NCBI GenBank assembly: GCA_036172665.1
Contig: CM069872.1
Span: forward strand, 49,772,101 to 49,836,100
DNA length: 64,000 bases
Source: Prosopocoilus inquinatus
Lineage: Eukaryota > Arthropoda > Insecta > Coleoptera > Lucanidae
Direction of reading: 5' to 3'
The notes below the pieces were generated by a model that was not told the DNA's origin, made no database searches, and was given only the letters and a program-made list of their open reading frames with translations. A program made the position numbers and the translations under genes. Shown here piece by piece: positions 32,481 through 44,765 of this stretch (positions are counted from its first letter, which is position 1; every line of letters begins with the position of its first letter).

Positions 32481-33640
32481 CAGTGGATGTTTTTTTTTTT
32501 TTTGGTATTTTCGCTGTTGTTGTATAGATGATTTTGGTGTGCGGTATCGTGGCATTTAATGATTTTAGGATTGTCAACTCGTAAGTAGATTGCAGCACAG
32601 GAATTTTGATAAATCGGAATTTATAATGAAAGGCTAATGAAAATTACCACTGAATGTATGTGTGTGGGGATATGTGCCCCTAGGTGGTCATTTATTACGG
32701 ATTTATTACAAATGTTTATTGTATTTTTGGAAACAAAAACATTTTCATATGAATACTTTAGCAGTCAGTGCAAAATTACATTTTGTTGTTGTTTCTGTTG
32801 GTCCTTTTTTTAATTTCCGGTCAGGAAGGAATTTCTTTATGCTTTGTACGACTATACTCGATTTTTTTTTGTGAAATCATGGTTTTGTAATACTTTGACG
32901 ATGTCGAAGTTTCCCGTGAAACATACGGCTTTAAATGAAGTGAATAATTTAATTTTGTCACTCAAAAGTTTAAGAAATCGATTATTTTATAAACCGTCCG
33001 TATTAACTATTGTCAACCATGGAATGTACAGGTGTACAACAAATAAGAAAATACAAAGTACAAAAAAGCAGGCCTTATTTGATTAGATTTGCAGGTGATG
33101 CATCCAAAGTAATTTGTTTGTCCCTGTACATTTACAGTTGACACATTTAAACTATTTATTTTCTTTGACCCTGTACATTTCTTTTTCATACAAATTTATT
33201 ACGTTATATTTTTTGTTCATTTTCTTACCTTGTTTTTATCCCAGATGTTTTACTTTGTCTTGAATGCAGGGCTCTATTCAAAATAAAATATAAATGTCAC
33301 ACTTTTTGTGCTTTTGAATTTCGCCTTCGCTCGGCACCGATTATTAATTAATTAAGCAATTAACTTCTTTTTAGTAATAGTAAATAATAATTAGAAAATC
33401 TCTTAAAAATGATGTATCAACAGTTGATCTAAAACGATTTTGGCTCTAGTAATTATTCGAAGACATTAAATTGAATTTAAAAAAAATGTTACTCCTAATA
33501 CGTTATTTGAGTAACTTCACTTAATTTTGAATTTCCATATCTTTTGTTTTCATGAAATATTATTTCTAATCCTAACCCGTATTCCTCAACAGTTCGTAAA
33601 AACATCCCAAACATTCAAAACAAAACAAAAGAAAAACTTA
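32481..33640. other. AT-rich non-coding stretch
   Basis: No gene or clear repeat. Short words CCCTGTACATTT occur twice (about 33123 and 33171). Confidence 0.35.
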
Positions 33641-34535
33641 GATTATTAGTCTTCCTTCATTAAGTCGATTATCTTTTGTTTTATTTTATTTTTACAAGAT
33701 TTGATAGGTTTTCTTTTCGTTCGTGTTTTGTTTCGATTTCTTTTCCAACTTTCTTCATTACGTTTCACACGTCTTTCGACAGTTCACGAAAATAAAACAT
33801 TTTTTCTTCGCTAAAAAAATTCTTATTTTTTTTTATGCCTTCGAAATTCTTACAATCTCTTCAAAATTTCTTAGGTTTTCTTTTCGTTCGTGTCTTGTTT
33901 CAATTTTTTTCGCGACTATTGTGTTTACATTTCACATGTTTTTTAACAGTTTACAAAAATATTTTTTCTTCGCTAAAAAAAATCTTAATTTTTTTAATGC
34001 CTCCGAAATTCTAACACTTTTACCTTTTAGCACATTCAAAACAAAACAAAAAAAATTCTCAGGATTATCACTCTTCCTTCACTAAGTGGATTATCTTTTG
34101 TTTTATTTTACTTTTTCAAGATTTCTTAGGTTTTCTTTTCGTTCGTGTTTTCTTTCGATTTCTTTTCCAATTTTTGTCTTTACATTTCACACGTCTTTCG
34201 ATAGTTTACGCAAATATTTTTTTCTTCGTTAAAAAAATTCCTATTTTTTTAATGCCTTCGAAATTCTTACACTTTTAGCTTTCAGCACATTCAAAACAAA
34301 ACAAAAAAAAATTCTAACTTCCTTCATTAAGTTGATTATCTTTTGTTTTATTTTATTTTTTCAAGATTTCTTAGGTTTTCTTTTCGTTCGTGTCTTGTTT
34401 CGATTTCTCTTCCGACTTTTTCCATTGCATTTCACACGTCTTTCGACAGTTCGCAAAAATATTTTTTCTTTGTAAATTTTGTTTTTAATGTCTTCGAAAT
34501 TCTTACACTTTTGCTTGTAGTTTTAGTGCGTACTT
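33641..34535. repeat. T-rich tandem repeat, four irregular units
   Basis: The block TAGGTTTTCTTTTCGTTCGT is repeated at about 33705, 33870, 34128 and 34371. CACACGTCTTTCGA(C/T)AGTT, TTTTTTCTTCGCTAAAAAAA and GCCTTCGAAATTCTTACA follow it in order. Units run about 165-258 bases. Open frames across it are translations of the repeat. Confidence 0.65.
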
Positions 34536-36094
34536 AAGGCCCCGCGTTTCTTTTTCAACAAGTCGATCGTCTTTTGTTATTTAGTTCCGATTACAATGCA
34601 TCTTTTTTCTTTACTTCTTAATTTTGAAATTCCGACCGTCCCTTCATTACATTCGACGTAATTCGTTCGTCCTTCGAGGTTTAAAAATATTCCAATGATT
34701 TCTGAATTTTTTTCATTTTTTTTTTAACTGAAACCTTCATAAAGTTTTTTTTTTGTTCTCTCATGGAATCTTCAAAATTAATTGATCGTTGCTTTCTATT
34801 ATTTTGATTCATTTTTGCAGATAATGCGTCTTTGCGCATCTAATAATTTTTCTTGTTCAATTAAGTCGATCGTGTTTTGTTTATCCTGCCCCCTCCCTAC
34901 TCTCGTCATACCATTATATTTTCTTCTGTGGTTTGTTTTACTTAATTTTCAACTTCCAACACTTTCTTTCATTTCAATTATTTTCTCGTCTTCTCTAAGT
35001 CTCTTCTTGTGGGTGTTTTTTTCCTAATTTGACTTTTTCTTTGGTTGTTGCATTTATTAGTCGACTGTCTTTTCTTTCTTTTTCTTTTTACTGATATTAA
35101 TTTAAAATTATGTAATTATTCCAACTTTCTTCAGACCAAGGTTGTCAATTCAGGAAAAAAAATGGTTTTCCCTGCCAACTGTCTAAAACCGTCCTGAATG
35201 AAATAGTCAAAGTCATCCGATTATGTTAATGACACTTTCCCCTTGGTTTTCTTCAAACAAGAGCAAAGAGAAAAACCTAAAGCATGATTAAAAGTGTTAA
35301 GTGAACACACGATTTCCGTGTTACCTGTATTAGTGCAACACCCTGTACAGTTGTTAACGCTGCAAAGTTGATGAACTATTTTTACCCCTGCGATTTGATG
35401 TAGTTTCGGCAAATTATCCGCAAATTGGTTGATTATCCTGTTCTGAACCAATTAAACCAATTTTCTCCTTCTTCTTGTTTTTAATCTCTTTTTTTTTAGC
35501 CAAGTTTTAACTTAAAAGTGCATACCATATCCCCTGATCTTGATAAAAAATATTTCGGCGCGCTAAGATTCCACAAAACTTTTGGCAATCAGCCTTTTCG
35601 TCTAAACATTTGGTTTTATACACCTGCATGACGATTCTTTATTAATTATTTTCTTACGGTTAGAACCGTGAATGATTGGATTCAAAGGTGAAAGGCGCTT
35701 TGCTTCTGGTCCCATCGTCACACTGAAAGATTTGGCCAGATCAGGTTATTTGATAAACTATACAAATTACTATCTTCAGGTTTCTATTATGATTCGTTTG
35801 AACAACAATCAATGAATGATATGGCATTTTAGATAGTTTAAGTTTTTCGAAACTAACACAAAATTTAACGAAAAGTTTAAGTAGCGACATCCTGCGGTCG
35901 CTTTTTGACCTGACATAGCAACAATTTTTTTTTTTTACAAAAATTAATATACGCATTACGTAAACAACAAACTGTAGAATAAAAAGAGCTTCTCGTGTCA
36001 AATTTAGAACTGTTTTAGAGAGGATCTGACAGGACTGTTAAAATTGAAAGGAGTTAAAAAATGGAAGAGTTCAAGAAAAAACGCTTTTGCTGCT
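34536..36094. other. T-rich then unstructured non-coding stretch
   Basis: The T-rich composition continues to about 35110. After that no gene or repeat was recognised. AACACCCTGTACAG at 35338 is a common end-word of small repeats in this window. Confidence 0.35.
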
Positions 36095-36370
36095 TTCTTT
36101 TGCTTAAAAGTTTGAATCTGGTTTCGAAGAGTTTGAATCTGGACTCTGTAGTTGTTGTAACAAAACACCACAATTGACGGTTCGCCTGCAAATAATTGCA
36201 ATTCAGTCCAAACGAAACATAAAAATAGTTTGATTCGAAGAGAAATGGGAATTACCGATCCAGACTGCAATTTCAAGGAAAGTGGGGTTGAATCCGTTTG
36301 CAAAAGAACGTGTGTCTTCGAAATTAAACGCGTTTGGACCACGTTTTTGTAAGCGAAAGAAAGCACCTTT
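36095..36370. repeat. Dispersed repeat, copy C
   Basis: It aligns with 9193-9425: CTTAAAAGTTTGAATC, GTAGTTGTTG(T/C)AACAAAACAC and GCGAAAGAAAGCACCT occur in the same order. There is no intact frame. Confidence 0.55.
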
Positions 36371-36402
36371 TGAGTGTGATTGATTTGATCATAAATTATT
36401 AA

Positions 36403-36548
36403 TGGCCAGTTGCACCAAACACTTAAGTCGACCTTAAATTTAAGTACTGCTTATAATGTGACATTTGATGTTATACAACATTCAGTAAGTCACATTCTAA
36501 ACGGTGATTAAATTTAGGCTAACCTTAAGTGTTTGGGGCAACCGGCCA
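36403..36548. mobile_element. 146-bp palindromic MITE flanked by TTAA
   Basis: The left end TGGCCAGTTGCACCAAACAC and the reverse-complemented right end TGGCCGGTTGCCCCAAACAC extend as inverted matches for about 42 bases. TTAA flanks both sides (36399-36402 and 36549-36552). TTAA suggests a piggyBac-like mover, but TTA/TAA readings also fit other superfamilies. Confidence 0.7.
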
Positions 36549-37480
36549 TTAAATTTTCAAAGGATAATAGGTGACTGATGGATAACCATGACGATGAGTG
36601 TTGATTTTTGATTTAAAAGCCGTAATAAGGAACGTAGTCAAAATAAGGATACGTTTATTAAATAAATAAATAGTTGTCACATTGTCTTGTAGAGGTAGCG
36701 ACTTACATAAAGCACTACTGATTTAATATGAATAATTAATATGTCCATTGGACTAACGTAGGTTACAGATTAGAAGCGAGTTGCTTGCTCGCTTTGGTTA
36801 TAGCCGAACGCCGGAGCCCCCGCAAAGCTCCGGAATGCCAGAGTATTTTTCGATTGTAGACATCGGGGTTTTCAGAGCTTTCAGGACTCGAGGCGTGTTT
36901 TACCGTTCCGGGCGTGAAGTTGACGGCGACTCCGCGAAAGCTCGTCATGGTGCACTCGGTTATATGTTCCATCTTCCAAAGTTAGCGATGGGAATTTTCA
37001 TACATTACGGATGCTAGAATACGAATGGAGTGATACACTATAGATTCCTAAAAAGCTAGATGAGTGATGATAATTTTTGGCTAACTGATTATGACAATGC
37101 CATATAAGGAATAGTTCTACAAAAACTCCTAACAGTATGCAGTTGGTTTGATTTATAACCCTAATAGTGGGGTTGAATTGAGAAAATCTGTGTTAGGTTT
37201 AAAATTTTTGGCATCACTGATTAACAAAATAAAAATCGTGTGCGTTTTAAACCTGAAAGGTAAACACATTGTATTTTTTAATTCATTATTATTGGTTGGG
37301 CCCCCTATTGAATTTCAGCAGCGCTGAAATATTAATTTATTACGTCGCGTCGTCGTAGGCGTTTAATGTGATCGCTTTAAATTTTCCTCCTCTCTTTTCG
37401 CAGATTTTGCGTAATTTATTTCTTACATCATCCGAGCGTCACCTGAATTTATAATGAATAAAATGAAAATTAAACTCGTC
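36549..37480. other. Non-coding stretch with a GC-richer patch
   Basis: 36780-36975 is GC-richer (CCGGAGCCCCCGCAAAGCTC) and open in frames on both strands, none recognisable. The remainder is AT-rich and unstructured. Confidence 0.35.
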
Positions 37481-37711
37481 GGCAAGCAAGAAAATCTGCT
37501 CGCAACCAAATTGACTCCCACGCGCCTTCCACGCCCCCCCCCCTTCGCGGTAGTTTCATTAAAGTTTACCCCCGCGTTTTTCTGATTCTGTTTTTTTTTT
37601 TTGCGGCGCGGTGGAAATCAGTTTTGAATTTTGCGTGTCTCCGGAGAGGCTCCGGATTTCCAGGGGAGGCCGCGCCGGAGCGTATGTGTGTGTGTGTGTG
37701 TGTGTGTGTGT
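37481..37711. promoter_or_regulatory. GC-rich patch ending in a TG microsatellite
   Basis: A C-run (about 37539-37549), GCGGCGCGGTGG and TCCGGAGAGGCTCCGGA lead into (TG)n at about 37684-37711. It might be promoter or conserved regulatory DNA of an unseen gene; no coding frame is recognised. Confidence 0.25.
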
Positions 37712-39112
37712 ATGGCGATAACAGATAAACTTTTTTCTGTTGTGGATAAATCAGTTTTACGACTGCGGAGGAAATAAGGCGGAATGCAAACCAGTTATTT
37801 CCAAAAGAAAAGAAAAAGTTGTTGAAATTATATGACTGCGGGAAATATGGGGAAATGCAAAACAGTTATTTTCCAAAAAAAAAAAAAGGTATTGAAATTA
37901 CTTCAGGGCGTATGCACTGCGCGATTGCATCATCGGGCGGCAAGCGTGTAAATGAGTAATACGATTTAATATAAAGGGATGAAAATTTTAATTCGCTTCG
38001 AATTTTATTGGCTCGTGAAATCGTCCTTTTCATTGTTTATTACTTCCCATAACCATTATTGCAAAATTTGATGTAATAAAATTTGATGTATTTGATGGTC
38101 TCACCGGGCTCTGTCGACCCATGACTTCCACCATTTTGCTCCACTCTCTTTCTTGCCATTCACACTTCTAGCACAATTTTTTCTCTTGTTTCGTTTTTCA
38201 TTGCCTCCAAATCAATATCTTCTGGGTTAGTCTTTGTTTTATTGAAGCTTTTGATGGTAGTTAATGGCCGAGGAAAGCTGCATATCCTCTGGTTTATAGA
38301 TATTAATTAGGCTGTTGCTAGAAAGAAACCAACGATATTCCGAGGTTATAAAAATTTTGGTAGATGGTCTGGAGGTGACGCAGCTAGATTATGAAGGAGA
38401 GGTCTTCTGAAATGTTTACAATCTCTGCTTGAAATCATGGGAGACCAACGCACAATGTTACGGGTTAATTCCTAATACAATGTTACGGTTAACATTTCGG
38501 CAACCGTGTATGGCATGTGTTCGATTTAGTAAGGTCGCGTAAGAGACGCCGTTTGGAATCCAGGCTTTCGTTGGTCTTAGGCAATTACGTTCGTCACGTC
38601 CTGTGTTCGGATTAGCTCGCCATTTTTCTGGTAGCGGGTCGTTTCCGGCATCCTCCATCTTTCATTTCGATGGATATTTTTCCGTTCGACACGTTAAGGT
38701 GAACACACACGTTCTGTTTCCATCGTGAATTTGTGCATAATTGAGTTGCAAAATCCCTTAATAGGTACAGTGTATATGGATATACGTTAGAAATGTTAGA
38801 AATGGGCCTTAAATTTTATGACCTGTTTCTTCTATGTAAGGTTTGGGTGTACTAAGTAACATCAGTTAAAAGTATTAATTTTTTCCAATGGTTTTTGAAT
38901 TATCACGAAAAAAAAAGAAGTATCTTACTGTTACCGAGGTTCCCCTACAGTATATCTGGATATATGTAGGTTAAGTTTTCCATTCCCTTTTTCTTTTGTG
39001 TAAGGTTTGGGTGATAGACCACGCTTATGTGAACGCCGGCCTAGGATTTTCTGTTATGTTTTCCGTCATGGTATCACCGTGTACTCATAATACAAAAAGT
39101 AAAGGTATTATT
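37712..39112. other. Non-coding stretch
   Basis: No gene recognised. A minus-strand open frame of 66 codons at 38658-38458 lies in GC-richer sequence but resembles nothing. TATATGGATAT-like words occur at about 38772 and 38950. Confidence 0.35.
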
Positions 39113-39850
39113 AAACCGGAGCCGCATTAAAATCAGAGAGGAATTCGCTTTTTATTTTCGCTTCTACGTTTGCTGTGTTCCAAAAAAAAGTTCCATTTTC
39201 TTTGAGGTCGCCATTATGACGCTTGTGCTCGAAGTTCGACGCATCCCCGTGAGTGTTCGTCGCATTGCCAACATCTGACTGCGATCGTCTCGCCGCCACA
39301 TCGATTAACTGTAACCAGAGTAACGTACACTTCTGTTTTATAATTGACGTAACTTTTATATCAGCCCTACACGTCCTTTAAGTTGCTTTCAAGCAAATCT
39401 TCCGAGCAGATAAACCGGATCTGCATTAAAAAATCAGAGAGGAATTCGTTTTCTATTTTCGCTTCTACGTTTGCTGTAGACGACTGGATACTGTGAAATT
39501 TCCACTTTCTTCGAGGTCGCCGTTATGACACTTGTGATTGAAGTTCGACGCATCCCCGTGAGTGGGCATCGCATTGCTAATTTTTTTTTCTGACTGCGAC
39601 CGTCTCGCCGCCACATCGATTAACTGTAACCAGAGTAACGTACACATCTGTTTTATAATTGACGTAACTTTTATATCAGCCCTACAAGTCCTTTAAGTTG
39701 CTTTCAAGCAAATCTTCCGAGCGGATAAACCGGATCTGCATTAAAATCAGAAATGAATTCCCTTTCTATTTTCGCTTCTACATTTGCTTTATACGGCTGT
39801 ATACTGTGAAAGTTCCACTTTCTTCGAGGTCGCCATTATGACGCTTGTGC
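39113..39850. repeat. Tandem repeat, ~305-bp unit, 2.4 copies
   Basis: Units start at about 39113, 39413 and 39726 with AAACCGGA(G/T)C(C/T)GCATTAAAA. Shared blocks include CTTCTACGTTTGCTGT, GAGGTCGCCATTATGACGC, GACGCATCCCCGTGAGTG, TCGTCTCGCCGCCACATCGA and ATAATTGACGTAACTTTTAT. The third copy is cut off where the next repeat begins. Confidence 0.8.
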
Positions 39851-39852
39851 TC

Positions 39853-40166
39853 TTGTTTATCTAATAGTCAATGTTTCCTCCTGGTTTTAAAACAAAGTTT
39901 AATTTAAGAAGATTGAATCACCGTTTCACGTTTCTGTAAAAGTCAGTACTGTTTAAGTTGGGAATCGGATCGAGTTCGATAATAATAATATATTTTAAGC
40001 TCTCAAGGTGCTGAATGTTATACCAAGATTTCGTGTGCCTAAATATGTTTATTATTAAGCTATCTTGAATGACCGGGTGTTAAGATATCTCCGGGAAGTT
40101 TTCGATAATCAGCGTGCGCCGTGGATCTTTGGGGGTCGGTTCTACAGTGCGCCTATCAGCTGGGGT
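39853..40166. repeat. LTR-like direct repeat, left copy
   Basis: It is about 90% identical by eye to 41618-41939 over its whole length (TTTCCTCCTGGTTTTAAAAC, CACCGTTTCACGTTTCTGTA, CGTGCGCCGTGGATC, CGGTTCTACAGTGCGC). Eight bases after it, TGGCGCCCGTATCAG (40174-40188) looks like a retroelement primer-binding site. Confidence 0.6.
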
Positions 40167-41617
40167 TACTCCCTGGCGCCCGTATCAGTTTTGATCAATA
40201 CCCTCCTCCTTCGGAAACTAGCTCGGGGCAGCTCATTGACTTCTCAGCGCAAGTTTCCACCAATTATAATTATCGGTAAGTGACCAGGAGTTGACATAAT
40301 TATTTTAATAAGGTGGTAGCAACAAGCAAATATTAAATTTTACAAACTTTTTCTTTATTTACACGAAATTCTTGGATCTTGGATCACCGCGTATCGTTCG
40401 AATACTAATCTTTTGCCTCATAAGTCCTGAAATTTTTATCTAAAAGGCAAACTATTTATTGTGCAACGTGAACGCGTCGCGCCGCTTAGAAAAAGGAACA
40501 AAAATCCAAACCAATTTTTAATTCCTAGTCAAACCAATAAATTGGGGTCGTGTTTGATTAAGCCCGATCGCGCAGCGCCGGTATTTGGCACACGGAAACG
40601 GAATTCGGAGTGTCGGTCTATAATTCAAAATAGATTTCTCTATACACGTGCATACATACATGCAAACAAACATAAATTTGGAAGCTCAGATGACCTAGAA
40701 TTAAATGCGGTGCACAGCAGTATCACAAATGCACCTGCATCTGATAATTTATTTAACTGTTGGCAATTTATTTATTTTTTTAATAAACCAAAATATATAA
40801 TTCACTTCGACTCAGCTCAAACCAAGAGAAAGTTAGTACTAAAAAAATAAAACTGTAATAAAAAATTAAATTCACAATAAATTTAAACTTAAATACACTT
40901 AAATAATCAATACACAAAAAGGAAACGAAAGTTAAACTCACGTCTAAATTTAAAAAATCAATACCCGATTGATATATTTAGAACAATCTAAGCAACTTTA
41001 TCCCAACTCAACTCAGCCTAACTTGATCCAACCCAAATGAAAAGTCGATACTTGAATAAGGTTAATTAAATAAAACAACAAAAATAAACAAACAATGAAA
41101 ACATAAAAGCGTGCAAAGTGCAGCAAAATTTAAATAGTCTCCAAACCATACGCATCTACAGACCAAAAAAATTCTCGTGGTGGAAATTGAGCTAACCTTG
41201 TGCAAGAAACAGGGTAGTCCAAATACAATTGGCTGTACGCGTATACATTCCAGCTCCTCTGCATACATAAAGCACCCGTCGAAGGGTAAGATATAATTCG
41301 GTGTAAAGCCATTTTCCGCTTGAACAACTACGTAAAGACGCGACGATTTAAATTGGATCAGCTGAGTAACTCCTTAAGGGTTGTTACCCATCGAGGATTT
41401 ACCCTAAAAATTACTTTGTACGTTAGAACTCTACCAAAGCAGATTATTCCAGCAAAAATCCTCCGATTACTATACAATTATTATTTTACTTTTCGTATAA
41501 TCCAGAAAGCTCCAGAAGCTTAAGCTCTTTCAAGTTGAAGAATCCAAAAATAATATAAAATGCACGTTTGACAAGACATTTTGTTGCACTTGTCCATTTA
41601 GAAAACGAGCCGAGCAC
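40167..41617. other. Interior between two LTR-like repeats
   Basis: AT-rich with no retroviral motifs. The longest frame (40461-40850, plus, 129 codons) resembles nothing. If the flanking repeats are LTRs, this is a non-autonomous (TRIM-like) or fully decayed element of about 2.1 kb. No clear polypurine tract lies before the right copy, which counts against it. Confidence 0.35.
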
Positions 41618-41939
41618 TTGTTTACGTAGTAGTCAGTGTTTCCTCCTGGTTTTAAAACAAAGTTTAATTTAAGAAGATTGAAAATCACCGTTTCACGTTT
41701 CTGTAAAAGTCAATACTGTTTAAGTTGGGAATCGTATCGAATTCGAATTATTTAGGATATTTTAAGCCCTCAAGGTTAGTGTGCTTACTGTTGCACCAAG
41801 AAGTCGTGTGCCCAAATACGTTTATTATTAAGCTATCTTGAATCACCGGGTGTTAAGATATCTCCGGAAAGTTTTCGATTATCAGCGTGCGCCGTGGATC
41901 CTTGGGGGTCGGTTCTACAGTGCGCGTATCAGCTGGGGT
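41618..41939. repeat. LTR-like direct repeat, right copy
   Basis: This is the partner of 39853-40166. The sequences diverge abruptly after AGCTGGGGT, as expected at an LTR end or a duplication breakpoint. Confidence 0.6.
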
Positions 41940-42956
41940 GCACCAAAATGTCCCGTGAAACGTGTATTTTATATTATTTTTGAATTCTTCGGCTTCGTTT
42001 TCTAAAACCGAAAGCATGCGCTATAATCACGCTTCATGAAACTTGTTTTTTTTTTTTTAATATTCTACTAAGTTTTATGTGCGTTTAGGTGCAATTATAC
42101 CGATTGAAGGCTTTTAGTTTCGCCAGTAGTGTGTGTATCAGACTTTCTCACTTATGTATATCGGAAACAAGCCTACTATATACTTCTCGTTGTTGCTATT
42201 GGCTAAAGTTAAAGTCTTCCATCGGTATTATGCGAATAGCAAAAAAAAATATACCTACATATATGGAATCTTGTGATGTATTCCGTATGCTTCCCCAACA
42301 AATTGTGTAGACGAGAGGTCCCGGGTTTATTTAATTTCACATCTCCAATTAAATTAAGGGTAGCCCTGGGCGCGCCATGGAGCTTCAGACGTTGGTCGTC
42401 GTAATGACAAACCGTGCTCGGGGGTACTCCGGATGCTTTTATTTCTCATTTCTGGAACTCTTCTGATATCATTCATCCCGATATATTATATTGACATTCT
42501 TCGCAAGCGAAAACAAACGTCCGCAATTATAACTGCAATAAATTTCCATCGCACTGTAGTAAAAATCCGCGCGGACGGGACAATACCGCCCGAGTTTTCC
42601 ATAATTATGCGGAAAACTTGAATTAAATGATGATTGATGATAATCCGCCCCGGGAGACAGGCAGGGATTCCTCGATAAGATATTCTGTGTCGGGGAGGGC
42701 TTTAAAAATGTGTATTTTTTTACGGAGGGAGTTCGTAAATCTTATTTTTATAGAGTTTCGCCCTCGATACGTCAACCAGAAGTCACGTAGAAAATTAATT
42801 GCTTTGACTAAGGGACTCGCATAATCTTGTCTTTTTCAAAAATTTTAGAAATTTATATTTTGTTATACGAAGGAAAATAACGAGATTTCCTTCAAACATT
42901 AGTTTAACTAACTACACTAAGTGGTATATACAATGTGTAAACCGGTTTGTGTGACC
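41940..42956. other. Non-coding stretch, partly GC-rich
   Basis: 42340-42670 is CpG-richer (GGGCGCGCCATGGAGC, GTGCTCGGGGGTACTCC). No gene recognised. Confidence 0.35.
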
Positions 42957-43129
42957 TATACTCTGTTCACGCTAAGAACATAGGAGTAGGAGTATTGTAT
43001 ACTCTCCCTCCCCTCGCTGACGCAAGCGCGTTGCGTAAACTGTTTAATTCCTAACAACGCTGACATGGCGGACGATTGGAGGGAGAGTATACGATATTCC
43101 TACTATGTTCTTAGCGTGAACAGAGTATA
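42957..43129. mobile_element. 173-bp MITE with 50-bp inverted ends
   Basis: The left end TATACTCTGTTCACGCTAAG continues to ACTCTCCCTCC. The right end is its reverse complement with a few mismatches. Both ends sit in TATA, consistent with a TA duplication (Tc1/mariner-type). The short interior is CpG-rich and non-coding. Confidence 0.75.
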
Positions 43130-43159
43130 CCAATTTAATTATAGGCAAGACAAAGGAAG

Positions 43160-44370
43160 AAGCATAGTTGGGTGAAACTGGCGCATTTCATTTGTTGTTA
43201 CAACCTCTTTTTAGCACATATACTTCTTTTATCTTGCCCACAAATCGAGTTACACGTTGTATACATGTAGGTATACATATTGTTATCTTCTTCTGCTAAA
43301 GTAATTTCAATTAAAGTAACTTTAGTACAAACTAGAGATGCATGTTTTCGTAGCAAACAATGAAAATTCAATTTAGTATAATTGAGGCCAAATGAATACA
43401 CGAATGAAAAGAAAAATCCAGAGAACGTGGACACAACGCAGCGAAAGCTTTTAAGTTCGACGATCCCCCCCGATACACCTAACTCGATTATACGGGTACG
43501 CCGGTTACATTAGCAAAAACTGATGGATTGTGTTTTCACGCACGTCCTCATCGAGGAAATAATTCGATCAATTTTCCGAGAGGACCGCGCTCAACAGAAC
43601 ACAATACCTTTGTTACGCTCTCAAAGGTCACTTGATACGGTCCGTAATTACGACCTACGTCATCGTGCAGACGTGCTCGTTCACGACCACGCTGTAGCTG
43701 CGCGCAATTTAATAAACGGATTCAAAGCCTACAGGGAGCGCCGACGTGCCGTGAATGACACCCGTTTGTTTGAAAATTAGAAACGAATTAAATCGCGAGC
43801 TAACGCAAATTAGGAGCGAGCGAATCGAATGGGAATTCCGGTATTTCTCTCTTTTGCAGACACTCAATTCAATTTAAACGCACTTGTTTATAATTCAGTT
43901 CCGCTTTAAAACTAGCAACACCCTGTAGCGTTAACACAAATTCATTGATGGAACAAGAGACACAACACGTCTTTGTCTTGCTTATTTATGTCACACGAAT
44001 CGATTTACACATTGTATGCATACCCATATATACAATTAAAGTAACCTTTTATATGAAACTGTAAACAGTTAGATACTTTTTTTTTGGCATGTGCAAGCAC
44101 TGATATGTCAAATAACGAATGAAGTATGATACGTGTATTAATGATATAATGATAAATACAATATAGTTGTATCGACTGGCGCGTTTCATCTCTTGCAACT
44201 TGTCGTTAGCACATGCACTTTTATGTATTTTATCCGTTTATGTCACACAAATCAATTTACACATTGTATATACATATTTAAAATTACTTCTGTTAAAGTA
44301 ATCTTTTATTTGAAACCTTAAATGTGTATTCGTATTTCTTGTATGTGCAAGCACTGATATGTCAAATAAT
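43160..44370. repeat. Diverged tandem repeat with an unrelated GC-richer insert
   Basis: Units carry CTGGCGCGTTTCAT, TTAGCACATGCACTT, TATGTCACACAAATC, TTTACACATTGTAT, TTAAAGTAA(C/T)CTTTTAT and GTGCAAGCACTGATATGTCA. They occur at about 43176-43340, 43960-44140 and 44173-44370, and resume after the hAT insertion at 45782. At 43440-43930 lies a GC-richer block with an 85-codon plus frame (43523-43780) that I do not recognise. Confidence 0.6.
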
Positions 44371-44765
44371 TAGGCTTATCGTACGTCCCGGTTTAACCGG
44401 GATTGTCCCGGTTTCAGGCATTCGTCCCGGCAGGTTTGTTATTTTTGTACAACAATCATTACATTTGTGACATATTTTTTCAACAGCAAATCATTGAATC
44501 ATTTTCAATATGATATACAATATGATATGATCCCGGTTAAGGATTGTATAAACTTAAAACGGTACGGCCGGTACGTCACACGGCACGACAGCAACGCGTC
44601 ACTTAATTCTGATTTGAAATGGAAAGTTGTTTAATTTAAAATGTAAATAGTACAAAAAAATAATTAAAATAATTTAATTTTCTGTTTCAGCGGACTTTTG
44701 GTACTTTGGGTACCTTATCTTTCTGCTTCTTTTTAATAGTAAAACATTTTTTGTAGTGGCCTACC

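Noticed and set aside
33723..34085. 120-codon plus frame with repeated FSFRSCLVSIFF-like segments
   Set aside because: The protein repeat is the translation of a T-rich tandem DNA repeat; frame and length differ between units.
40461..40850. 129-codon plus frame between LTR-like repeats
   Set aside because: No gag, protease, RT or integrase motif and no recognisable domain; kept only as a note in the interior entry.
43523..43780. 85-codon plus frame in a GC-richer block
   Set aside because: It looks somewhat protein-like but has no family signature and no splice or promoter support.
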